This document shows, piece by piece, positions 31,284 through 38,651 of a stretch of 51,608 bases of DNA; position 1 is the stretch's first letter, and each line of letters starts with the position of its first letter. Source of the stretch: CALAEC01 sp050692915. Lineage in GTDB: Bacteria; Actinomycetota; UBA4738; CALAEC01. The position numbers and the translations under genes are program-made. The stretch is taken from assembly GCA_050692915.1 (NCBI GenBank), contig JBOGVU010000011.1, positions 1 through 51,608 on the forward strand, read 5' to 3'. The notes beneath the pieces are model-generated. The model saw only the letters and a program-made list of their open reading frames with translations. It was not told where the DNA came from and ran no database searches.

Positions 31284-31337
31284 GGAGGAGCGCCGAGGGG
31301 CGGGCTCCTCAGCCCCTCCCACAGGGAAGGCTCAGCG
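31284..31337 (+). repeat. Left copy of a ~55-nt direct repeat
   Basis: A GC-rich element with the inner hairpin GGGCT-CCTC-AGCCC, ending CAGGGAAGGCTCAGCG. A second copy in the same orientation lies at 34576-34631. They differ by a few substitutions and short insertions, yet the inner hairpin is kept in both. The two copies bracket the pseudokinase and LATTG surface-protein genes. Confidence 0.6.
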
Positions 31338-31429
31338 AGATAGAGCCGGAAACTCCATTACCGACAGATCGGTACGAATCGGGCTCGGTGGCTTACTTGT
31401 CAGACCTGGGAATAGACTAGCGTGGACGT

Positions 31430-33217
31430 GTGAGCGGAAAGAGGATCCTGCACAGGGACCACGAGTCCGCCGTCGTCGGAGAAGATGGTCGGTACCGACT
31501 TATCCGGCTCATCGGCGAGGACGGGCTGGGCCAGCTCTGGCAAGGCGAGGACGCCCCGCTCCAGGCGCCCGTCACGATCCGGATCGTCCGCGAGTCCTTG
31601 ACCCGAGATCAGGCCCGCGTCGATGCGTCGCATCAGCAGCTGAACGCGCTATACCCGCGACTCGCCCATCCCAACATCGCCTCGGTCTACTACTACAACA
31701 ACGGACAGGACGGACCGGTCGAGTTCGTGGTGATGGAGGAGTTGGGGGGACAGACGCTCGCCCATCGGTTGGAGCGAGGGGCGGAACTCCGGCCTCGGGA
31801 GGGCTTCGCCATCGGCGCCGAGATCGCGGAAGGACTTCAGGCCGCGCACGACTTGGGATTCGCGCATGCCGCTCTGACCTCGCACAGCGTGATGCTGAAC
31901 GACGACCGCTCGGTGAAGATCATGGACTTCGGCCTCGCTGCGCTTCTGCCGAACGCCAAGGAGCGGCCGGGATCCGAAGGTCCGGCCGACGACGTCCTCG
32001 CGCTGGGCGCCCTCCTCCGGGAGATGTCCGGATCGCGCTCGGGGGGCAGACCCGCCGGCGATCCCGCCTCAGGGAAGGCCATCGGCGCCGAGCTCGCTCG
32101 GCTTTGGCGGGCCAGCTTGGATCCGGACCCCGCCACCCGGCCGACCGCAGAAGCCTTCGCCTGGGCCCTTCGAGAGGTGGCCGAGCCTCGCCCCGGACGA
32201 GACGTGCGCCCCGTCGAAGGCGTCGACACCGCTCTCCGGCTGGACGAGGCCGATCGGCTCAAGGGGGAGGAGGAGGTTCGGCAGGCGGGGGAGGCTCGGA
32301 AGGCCGAGGAGGTCCGGCACGAGGAAGAGCGGCGGGCTCTCCTCGAAGCTCAGGCAACGGAAACCAGGCGCGCAGAGGAACCACGGCGCAAGACCGAGGA
32401 GGCTCGGAAGGCCGAGGAGCGGCGGGCTCTCCTGGAAGCTCAGGCCACGGAAGCCAGGCGCGCGGAGGAAGCCCAGCGCAAGGCCGAGGAGGCACGGAAG
32501 GCCCAGGAGGTGGCTGCCGCCGAGCAGGCGAAGTTCTCGCAGGAGGCGGCCAGGGCGCGAGAGGTTGCGCGGCAGGAGGAGAAGGTGCGGACGGAGCTCG
32601 TCCGGCGCGCTGAGAACGCGGCCCGTGAGGCCGAGACTGCACGCGCCGCGGCAGCCGCCACACGTGCCCGGAAGACCAAGGCGGACGAGGAGGCACGGAG
32701 CGCCGGCGAAGCCGCTCGGGCAGAGGAAGCACGAAGAGCCGACCTGGCTCGTCGGGCGAAAGAGGCGGCGCGAAAGAAGGATGAGCAGGCCAAGGGATCG
32801 TCCGGACCGAAGCGCGCCGAGCGCAGCCGGTCGGCGGTCGGGCTGCTCCCTCGTGAGCGGAGATGGCTGAGGCTCGTAGGCCCCGTGATGGTGACCGCGT
32901 TCCTGGTGATCCTGTTCGCTCGCCCGGACGCGGAGCGGGCCGGCAACCAGACACCTCCGACAGCTCCTCAGGAGGAGACCGATTCCGCGCGCATCGTGGT
33001 GCCCGATCTCCGCGGCCTGTCATACGCCGAGGCACTCTCCCGGCTCCAGGAGGAGGGGCTCCTCCTCGCCAGGAGGGTCGAGGCTCAGGGCGATCCGGGG
33101 GTCGTGGTCGCCACCGACCCCAGCCTGGGCCACTTGGTCTCCACAGGGACCCGCGTCACCATCTTCGTAGGCGCCGCACAGACGACGTCCGACGAAGAGG
33201 CTACGGCTTCGGTGTAG
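31430..33217 (+). CDS. PASTA-domain Ser/Thr pseudokinase with long helical rod
   Basis: A 595-residue protein. Residues 20-265 have the kinase fold (loop LIGEDGLGQLW, LAHPNIASVYYY, KIMDFGLAAL with Asp166-Phe-Gly). The ATP-anchoring Lys is Arg51 (VTIRIV), and the catalytic HRDLKxxN is replaced by HAALTSHS, so both the catalytic Asp and the metal Asn are gone. Residues 270-470 are a charged Glu-Ala-Arg rod with a near-identical 30-residue tandem repeat. A membrane helix is near 499-516, and one PASTA domain (VVPDLRGLSYAEALSRL) is outside. It probably senses peptidoglycan as a scaffold rather than an enzyme. GTG 31430 is the start. Confidence 0.88.
   Translation: MSGKRILHRDHESAVVGEDGRYRLIRLIGEDGLGQLWQGEDAPLQAPVTIRIVRESLTRDQARVDASHQQLNALYPRLAHPNIASVYYYNNGQDGPVEFVVMEELGGQTLAHRLERGAELRPREGFAIGAEIAEGLQAAHDLGFAHAALTSHSVMLNDDRSVKIMDFGLAALLPNAKERPGSEGPADDVLALGALLREMSGSRSGGRPAGDPASGKAIGAELARLWRASLDPDPATRPTAEAFAWALREVAEPRPGRDVRPVEGVDTALRLDEADRLKGEEEVRQAGEARKAEEVRHEEERRALLEAQATETRRAEEPRRKTEEARKAEERRALLEAQATEARRAEEAQRKAEEARKAQEVAAAEQAKFSQEAARAREVARQEEKVRTELVRRAENAAREAETARAAAAATRARKTKADEEARSAGEAARAEEARRADLARRAKEAARKKDEQAKGSSGPKRAERSRSAVGLLPRERRWLRLVGPVMVTAFLVILFARPDAERAGNQTPPTAPQEETDSARIVVPDLRGLSYAEALSRLQEEGLLLARRVEAQGDPGVVVATDPSLGHLVSTGTRVTIFVGAAQTTSDEEATASV
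32324..32503 (+). repeat. Two tandem 90-bp repeats inside the pseudokinase rod
   Basis: The units 32324-32413 and 32414-32503 encode the nearly identical 30-residue blocks EERRALLEAQATETRRAEEP and EERRALLEAQATEARRAEEA, each with a similar RK.EEARKA end. The unit is in phase with the reading frame, so gain or loss of a copy would only change rod length. Confidence 0.85.
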
Positions 33218-33228
33218 CCGGCGGCTAC
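33214..33228. terminator. Shared hairpin at two convergent stops
   Basis: GTAGCC-GGC-GGCTAC is a perfect 6-bp stem. It contains the TAG stop of the pseudokinase gene and, on the other strand, the TAG stop of the surface-protein gene. The stem is short, so it may serve as a weak bidirectional terminator. Confidence 0.45.
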
Positions 33229-34415
33229 CGCCCGGCGCCCGGTGAAGCGCTGGAGGCAACCCTCCTCGCCGGGACGGACGTGTGGCCAGATCGGGAGGCG
33301 GCGTCCACTAACCGGCGGCCTCGCCCTCGGCCCCTGCGGCGCAAGGGATCGTGGCCTCTCCGGTGCAGGCGGGCGACCGCAAGACTCGGGGCCCGTGATA
33401 GCCGACCGAAACCCCGATCCGGCACCCGCCTCTGGCGCTGGGCCAGACGGATGAACAGAACCCCGGCCGCGGCAAGACCGACGGCGCCTGCCATCAGGAT
33501 GGCGATGTGCGCTCCAGTAGTGGCCAGGGCATCCAGTCCGCGACGGATGACCAGCCCCAACACGCTGCCGCCGGTTGTGATCACGGTCGTGTCCGTCACC
33601 GTCCCGACGGCGCTGGGGTCGGTCGTCTCCGCCACGTCAACCTCGAGCACGGTCACCACCCGCTCCCCTTCGGGCGGGGCGAACTCCGTCGCCGTGAACC
33701 GGCAGACGGTCGACTTCCCCGGAGCGAGCCTGATGCCGGCGAGGTCACGACAGGCCGCGTCGTCGCCAGACCTGATCGGGGTGGGAGATGCATCACGGAT
33801 CGCCAGGATGGCGAGCTCGTTCGAGCCCGCGTTCTCCAGCCGAACCTGAAGGGGGACGTCGGCCCCCGGCATCGGCGCCGCTTCCGAGGTCGAATATGAT
33901 CCATCGCCGTCGGCATCGTTGGTGAATCGAACCAGGAGGGGGACGTACACCAAAGCGCCAGACGACGCTCCACCCGTCTCACTGACGACCCGCGTGACCC
34001 GCGCCGAAGCGACACCCGCACCGGCAGTTCCGTTCGGAGAGCCCTGGGTTCGCGAGCGGCCGCTACGCCGTCCTCGTGGCTCGGTCGCTCCCGGTGAAGG
34101 GGACCCACCGGAAGACTGCCCCACCGTGTCCGTGGCGGTCCCCGTCCCATCCTCCGCGTTGCCCCCAACCGTGTGGGAGATCGGGTCCGCCGTCCCGGCG
34201 ACGGCCTCGGTAGTCTGTTCAGTGGACTCGATCGTGTCTTCGATCGTCTGCTCTCCGTCGTCCACCGTCTCTTCGACGACCTCTTCCACCTGCTCGACGG
34301 TTTCCTCGACGGTATCCGTGACGTCGTCGACAGGAGGGATCTGAGCCCCCGCCCCTGGTGTCCCTCCAAACACGGCCAAGACCGCGACAAGCATGACCAC
34401 CAGAAGCCTCGTCAT
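33225..34415 (-). CDS. Surface protein with LATTG anchor-like motif
   Basis: A 396-residue exported protein. ATG 34415 (MTRLLVVMLVAVLAVFGG) gives a signal peptide ending near GAGA. Residues 30-75 form an acidic, Val/Thr/Glu-rich heptad-like stretch (DTVEETVEQVEEVVEETVDD). A beta-rich domain follows, with LVYVPLLVRFTNDADGDGSYS and a Cys pair. LATTG at about 297-301 then precedes a membrane helix IAILMAGAVGLAAAGVLFI and RLAQRQRR, the layout of sortase substrates of the LAXTG (class E) type. About 70 basic residues follow, which is unusual. No sortase gene is in the window. Confidence 0.72.
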   Translation of the reverse strand: MTRLLVVMLVAVLAVFGGTPGAGAQIPPVDDVTDTVEETVEQVEEVVEETVDDGEQTIEDTIESTEQTTEAVAGTADPISHTVGGNAEDGTGTATDTVGQSSGGSPSPGATEPRGRRSGRSRTQGSPNGTAGAGVASARVTRVVSETGGASSGALVYVPLLVRFTNDADGDGSYSTSEAAPMPGADVPLQVRLENAGSNELAILAIRDASPTPIRSGDDAACRDLAGIRLAPGKSTVCRFTATEFAPPEGERVVTVLEVDVAETTDPSAVGTVTDTTVITTGGSVLGLVIRRGLDALATTGAHIAILMAGAVGLAAAGVLFIRLAQRQRRVPDRGFGRLSRAPSLAVARLHRRGHDPLRRRGRGRGRRLVDAASRSGHTSVPARRVASSASPGAGR

Positions 34416-34575
34416 CTCCCACACCCCTCCCGGACGCGTACTCTCTGTTTTCCCCATTCTGTGGAGGAAATCCTTTCTGTAGGGAAATCCTCCTAGGCCG
34501 ATTGTCCCTATTCGCCTGGTTCACCCGGGAAAAGGCATGGATGGAGGCCTCGCGGAGACCGTGGGTGCCGCTCCC

Positions 34576-34631
34576 GGAGGAGGCCGAGGGTCGGGCTCCC
34601 CTCAGCCCCCTCCGTCAGGGAAGGCTCAGCG
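34576..34631 (+). repeat. Right copy of the ~55-nt direct repeat
   Basis: This copy has the same order of blocks as 31284-31337 (GGAGGAG, GCCGAGGG, CGGGCTCC, TCAGCCCC and CAGGGAAGGCTCAGCG). It overlaps the last codons and the stop of the ABC permease gene on the minus strand, so the left edge of that gene is part of the repeat. The gap 34416-34575 before it holds nothing recognised. Confidence 0.6.
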
Positions 34632-35426
34632 CGACGTGGCCTTCCTGAACTGCCGGACCGACAGGGGGATGAAGATCGCCAGGATGATCGCCACCCAGAT
34701 GAACGTGTACGCGACCGGGTGGGCCAGCGACCACACATCCGGCTCCGGCAACGTCCCGGTGTTCCCGAACGCCTCTCGCACAGCCTGGGCCACCGCCGAC
34801 ACAGGGTTCCATTCCGCGAAGGTCTTCAGGGGACCTGGCAGAAGGTCCTGCCGCACGAACGTGTTGGCCACGAAGGTCAGCGGGAAGATGAACATGAACG
34901 AGGCGTTCTGCACGACCTCGACGCTCGAGACCTTCAGTCCCACGTAGGCCATGATCCACGAGACGGCGTAGGCGAACACCAGCAGGATGATGAACCCGCT
35001 GATCGCTTCGAACGCCCCAGTGTGGATCCGCCAGCCCACGATCAGTCCGGTGATGGTCATCACGAAGATCGAGATGGCGTTGTACACGATGTCGCTGGCG
35101 GTCCGCCCCATCAGAACGGCCGAGCGTGACATCGGCAGCGATCGAAACCGATCGATGATTCCCTTGGTGATGTCGTCGGCGAGACCGGCTCCCGTAAACG
35201 TCGAGCCGAACAGCACCGTCTGCGCGAAGATGCCGGCGATCAGGAACTCCTTGTAGTCCACACCGGGGACCTCGATCGCGTTCCCGAACACCAGCGCGAA
35301 CAGCAGCACGAACATGATCGGCGACATGGTGGTCCAGATCAGGATCTCGGGGACGCGCCGGATCTTGATCAGGTTGCGCTTGGCCACCACGGCACCGTCG
35401 GCGAACGCCAGCCCCAGCGAGCTCAT
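34626..35426 (-). CDS. DrrB-like ABC-2 exporter permease
   Basis: A 266-residue ABC-2 type permease with six hydrophobic segments. PEILIWTTMSPIMFVLLFALVFG near the start and DLLPGPLKTFAEWNPVSAVAQAVREAFGN near the C-terminus match the DrrB group of drug-resistance exporters. It pairs with the ATPase gene, which it overlaps by 4 nt. The start ATG 35426 follows AGGAGG. Confidence 0.9.
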   Translation of the reverse strand: MSSLGLAFADGAVVAKRNLIKIRRVPEILIWTTMSPIMFVLLFALVFGNAIEVPGVDYKEFLIAGIFAQTVLFGSTFTGAGLADDITKGIIDRFRSLPMSRSAVLMGRTASDIVYNAISIFVMTITGLIVGWRIHTGAFEAISGFIILLVFAYAVSWIMAYVGLKVSSVEVVQNASFMFIFPLTFVANTFVRQDLLPGPLKTFAEWNPVSAVAQAVREAFGNTGTLPEPDVWSLAHPVAYTFIWVAIILAIFIPLSVRQFRKATSR

Positions 35427-36430
35427 CGGACGGCCTCCTTCTCCAGCACGTCGCCCTTCTCATCCGCCTGCTCCAGGATCTCCTCGGCCTCCTCGGCGAC
35501 GTGGCCGGTGAGCGACAGGAACACGTCGTCCAGGGTCGGGCGCCGGAGGCCGATGTCGACGATGCCGCACTGGCCATCCCGGAGTCGCTGGAGCACCTCG
35601 CCCAGGATGTCGACCCCGCCGGTGACCGCGGCGGTCACCTTCCGGGTGGGCTCGTCGATGTGGACCTCCTCCTGCGAGATCTGCCCCAGGATCGAGGCCG
35701 TGGCCGGGACGTCGTCGGAGGTCGCGACCACCACCTCCACCCGCTCCCCGCCGACCTCGGCTTTCAGCTGGTCGGCGTTCCCCTGGGCGATCTTCCGTCC
35801 GTGGTCGATCACCACGATGTCGTCCGCCAGCCGGTCGGCCTCCTCCATGTACTGCGTGGTCAGGAGGACGGTTGACCCGCCTCGGGAGAGCTGCAGGATG
35901 GTGTCCCACATCTGGCCCCGGCTTCGGGGGTCCAACCCCGTGGTCGGCTCGTCGAGGAACAGGACATCCGGCTCGGCCACCAGCGCCGCGGCCAGGTCCA
36001 GACGGCGGCGCATCCCGCCCGAGTAGGTCTTGGCCGGCCGATCGGCAGCCTCGTCGAGCTCGAACCGGTCCAGGAGCTCCCGGGCCCGAGCGCGAGACCG
36101 CTCTCGGCCCAGGTGATACAGGCGGCCCACCATGTCCAGGTTCTCGTAACCCGTCAGGTGCTCGTCGACGGCCGCGGTCTGGCCGGAGAGCCCGATCCGC
36201 TCCCGCACTTTGTGGGGCTCCTTCCGGACGTCCATGCCGGCCACCTCGGCCGTTCCCTCGTCCGCTTCCAGCAACGTGGTGAGGATGCGGATCGCGGTCG
36301 TCTTCCCGGCCCCGTTGGGTCCCAGGAGCCCCAACACGGTGCCCTTCGGGACCTCCAAGTCGAGCCCGTCCAGCGCCACAACCTTCCCGTAGCGTTTGAC
36401 CAGCCCCGACGTTCGGATCATGTCACTCAT
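35423..36430 (-). CDS. DrrA-like ABC exporter ATPase
   Basis: A 335-residue ATP-binding subunit. Walker A is LGPNGAGKTTAIRIL, the signature is YSGGMRRRLDLA, and Walker B is PDVLFLDEPTTGLD, followed by an H-loop region LLTTQYMEEADRLAD. The C-terminal 90 residues end with LRRPTLDDVFLSLTGH, a mark of the DrrA family, which exports lipids, antibiotics or glycolipids with DrrB. All nucleotide-binding motifs are intact. ATG 36430 follows GGGGAGGTG. Confidence 0.93.
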   Translation of the reverse strand: MSDMIRTSGLVKRYGKVVALDGLDLEVPKGTVLGLLGPNGAGKTTAIRILTTLLEADEGTAEVAGMDVRKEPHKVRERIGLSGQTAAVDEHLTGYENLDMVGRLYHLGRERSRARARELLDRFELDEAADRPAKTYSGGMRRRLDLAAALVAEPDVLFLDEPTTGLDPRSRGQMWDTILQLSRGGSTVLLTTQYMEEADRLADDIVVIDHGRKIAQGNADQLKAEVGGERVEVVVATSDDVPATASILGQISQEEVHIDEPTRKVTAAVTGGVDILGEVLQRLRDGQCGIVDIGLRRPTLDDVFLSLTGHVAEEAEEILEQADEKGDVLEKEAVR

Positions 36431-36476
36431 ACCGTCACCTCCCCAATCCTCTACGCAACACCGTCGTCCCCGGATT

Positions 36477-37088
36477 TCATCCCGATGAGCCGGGCTCCGT
36501 GTCGGCCCGCTCGTAGGTCAGGATAAGGACCCCCGTGCTGCTGATGATGCTGTCGACCAGTCGGAGCGGGATCCGGGGGCCTCCCTCGGCGAACAGCCGC
36601 TTGCCGCTCCCGATCACCAGGGGGTGGATCATCAGCCGGTACGCGTCCACGAGTTCGTGCTGGATGAGCGACCGTACCAGGTTTCCGCTCCCGATCACCT
36701 GGAGGTCCTTCCCGTCCTCCTCCTTCAGGGCCCCCACCGCCTGCTCGAGGTCGCCCTCCAGCAGGGTGGAGTTCTGCCACGCCAGGGGCGCCTGGAGGGT
36801 CGTCGAGGCCACGTACTTCGGCATCTCGTTCATCACGTCCGCGAACTCGCCGACCTCCTCCTTGGCCGTGGGCCAGTACGCCGCGAAGAGCTCATACGTC
36901 TTCCGGCCGAGCACGAAGCCGCCGGTGTTCGCCATGGTCTCATTCATGCTCTCCGCGAAAACGTCGTCGAAGTACGCCAGCTGCCAGCCGCCGTGCTGGA
37001 ATCCCCCCTCCACGTCCTCGTCGGAGGCTCCGGGAGCCTGCATCACGCCGTCCACCGTCAGGAACTCGCTCACGAACAGCTTCCGCAT
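36477..37088 (-). CDS. RibD C-terminal / dihydrofolate-reductase-like protein
   Basis: A 203-residue protein of the RibD_C superfamily. MRKLFVSEFLTVDGVMQAPG, then GGFVLGRKTYELFAAYWP and a late DAYRLMIHPLVIGSGKRLF are the usual segments of the actinobacterial dihydrofolate-reductase-family proteins. It probably binds NADPH or a related cofactor; the substrate is unknown. Start ATG 37088 sits 7 nt after AGGAGGT, a better fit than the ATG three codons earlier. Confidence 0.88.
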   Translation of the reverse strand: MRKLFVSEFLTVDGVMQAPGASDEDVEGGFQHGGWQLAYFDDVFAESMNETMANTGGFVLGRKTYELFAAYWPTAKEEVGEFADVMNEMPKYVASTTLQAPLAWQNSTLLEGDLEQAVGALKEEDGKDLQVIGSGNLVRSLIQHELVDAYRLMIHPLVIGSGKRLFAEGGPRIPLRLVDSIISSTGVLILTYERADTEPGSSG

Positions 37089-37269
37089 CGCGTCCACCTC
37101 CTCGTCGATCGGTACGACTCCGGGCCCCCGGAAGACTCATCGCCGGAGCGATGAATCCATCCCGCGGGGGCGGTCTCAACCAGCGGAAGGAGGTCGCCCA
37201 TTGGGGGGTCCCGGGGGGGCGTGGGGGGCGTGGTCGCGCACCGGGCGGCCGCCTCCCGCGTCGATAGAC

Positions 37270-37626
37270 GTGGTCATCGGCGGGCGATTCGGTCCCGCCG
37301 ACGTCCCGAGGCTCTGGAGTCGCGTCCGCGCGCGCCTGGCGGGCCGGACCACGGTCGTGGTCACCTGCGACGTGACCGAGCTCGACCGGCCGGACGCCGC
37401 GACCGTGGAGGCCCTGGCCCGGCTCCAGCTCGCCGCGCGGCGATCGGGCTGCCGGGTGCGCCTCCGCCACGCCTGTGGCGAGCTTCGTGACCTGCTCGAG
37501 CTCATGGGCCTCTCCGAGGTCGTGCCGTGCTCGGGCTCAGACCCGGAGCCGGGCCGGGAGATCGAACAGGGGGAACCACCGGGCGGTGTCGAGGAAGAAC
37601 GTGATCCCGTCGATCCGGTCGCTTGA
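37270..37626 (+). CDS. STAS-domain protein overlapping a sigma gene
   Basis: A protein of about 118 residues with a STAS-like core: VVIGGRFGPADVPRLWSRVR, TTVVVTCDVTELDRPDAATV, then LARLQLAARRSGCRVRLRHA and LRDLLELMGLSEVVP. STAS domains act as anti-anti-sigma switches or anion-transporter regulators, and a phospho-acceptor Ser is not evident here. GTG 37270 is a guess, since upstream frame is Gly-Pro rich. Its last 30 codons (37537-37626) run antisense through the 3' end of the ECF sigma gene, and the resulting acidic tail is probably a product of that overlap. Confidence 0.6.
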   Translation: MVIGGRFGPADVPRLWSRVRARLAGRTTVVVTCDVTELDRPDAATVEALARLQLAARRSGCRVRLRHACGELRDLLELMGLSEVVPCSGSDPEPGREIEQGEPPGGVEEERDPVDPVA

Positions 37627-38541
37627 GATCTCCAGCACCTGCAGAGACCACGGCTCCAGGACGCCCTCCGTGTCGCTGGGCTTGTACTGACCGAACGCGG
37701 GGGACCCGTTCGCCGCGGTGGAGACCAGCCGGGAGCCTCGGCAGCCGATCCCCGGTCCCAGGCACCACTTCCGGACTTCGTCGTGGCTCCGCAGCCACAG
37801 CTCGTACGGGGGCATCGACCAGGTGGCGTCCTCCCGTAGAAGGGCGGTCAGCGCGTCCATGTCGTACCGCTCGAAGGCATCGACGTAGCGGGCCAGGAGG
37901 GCCCGCTGGCCCTGATCCATCGGCCGGGACGGTTCGGACTCCGTGTCGGTGGCGGCGAGCGAGGCTCGGGCCCGCTGGAGCGCGCTGTTCACCGAAGTGA
38001 CGGTGGTATCGAGGAGCTCGGCCACCTCGTCGGCCCTCCAGCGCAGGACCTCTCGCAGGATGAGCACCGCGCGCTGCCGGGGTGGGAGGTGCTGGAGCGC
38101 GGCCACGAAGGCCAGTCGGATCGACTCGCGCGACTCGGCCAGTTCGGCCGGGTCGCCGTCCTCCGGCAGGACCTGCCCGTCGGGGATCGGCTCGATCCAC
38201 GCGCCCTCCGAGAGCGGCTCGCCCAGCGGCACTTCGGCGGTCCCCGCGGGTCCCAGGTCTACCGGCCGGGCCCGGCGCTGGCGCCCCTTCAGCATGTCCA
38301 GGCACACGTTCGTGGCGATGCGGTACAGCCACGACCGCAGCGCCGACCGTCCCTCGAAGCGATCGAGCCCTCGCCACGCCCGGATCATGGTCTCCTGCAC
38401 GGCGTCCTCGGCCTCGAACGACGAGCCCAGCATCCGGTACGCGTACGCGGTCAGCTCGGCCCGATGCCCCTCCAGCAGGGCCTCGAGGTCGCCGGCCCTC
38501 ATCCGGCCGGCCGCCTCCTGCCTGATCGTCATGTCACCCAT
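37537..38541 (-). CDS. ECF sigma factor with SnoaL-like C-terminal domain (SigX5/SigG type)
   Basis: A 334-residue protein. Region 2 has AYRMLGSSFEAEDAVQETMIRAWRGLDRF, and region 4 has LPPRQRAVLILREVLRWRADEVAELLDTTVTSVNSALQRAR. From about residue 215 a SnoaL/NTF2-like extension follows (YVDAFERYDMDALTALLRED, MPPYELWLRSHDEVRKW), ending FDLPARLRV. Sigma factors of this group have no anti-sigma factor; the extension is thought to control activity in cis. It diverges from the FAD-oxidase gene at 38652. Start ATG 38541, or 38532. Confidence 0.92.
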   Translation of the reverse strand: MGDMTIRQEAAGRMRAGDLEALLEGHRAELTAYAYRMLGSSFEAEDAVQETMIRAWRGLDRFEGRSALRSWLYRIATNVCLDMLKGRQRRARPVDLGPAGTAEVPLGEPLSEGAWIEPIPDGQVLPEDGDPAELAESRESIRLAFVAALQHLPPRQRAVLILREVLRWRADEVAELLDTTVTSVNSALQRARASLAATDTESEPSRPMDQGQRALLARYVDAFERYDMDALTALLREDATWSMPPYELWLRSHDEVRKWCLGPGIGCRGSRLVSTAANGSPAFGQYKPSDTEGVLEPWSLQVLEISSDRIDGITFFLDTARWFPLFDLPARLRV

Positions 38542-38592
38542 GTCCCGCTCGCTCCGTCAGGCTACCAGAGGCCACCGACCCATCCCGGGGCC

Positions 38593-38618
38593 GATGACTT
38601 CGGCTCCCCCGGGTCGTC
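38593..38618 (+). promoter_or_regulatory. Candidate ECF promoter of the FAD-oxidase gene
   Basis: GATGA at 38593-38597 and CGTC at 38615-38618 are 17 bp apart, 33 nt before ATG 38652. The same two boxes with the same spacing precede the MFS gene at 40087. A strong inverted repeat CCCGGGG / CCCCCGGG overlaps the site at 38584-38613. Confidence 0.4.
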
Positions 38619-38651
38619 CCATCATGAAAGGACGAACGAGGAGGACCGACG

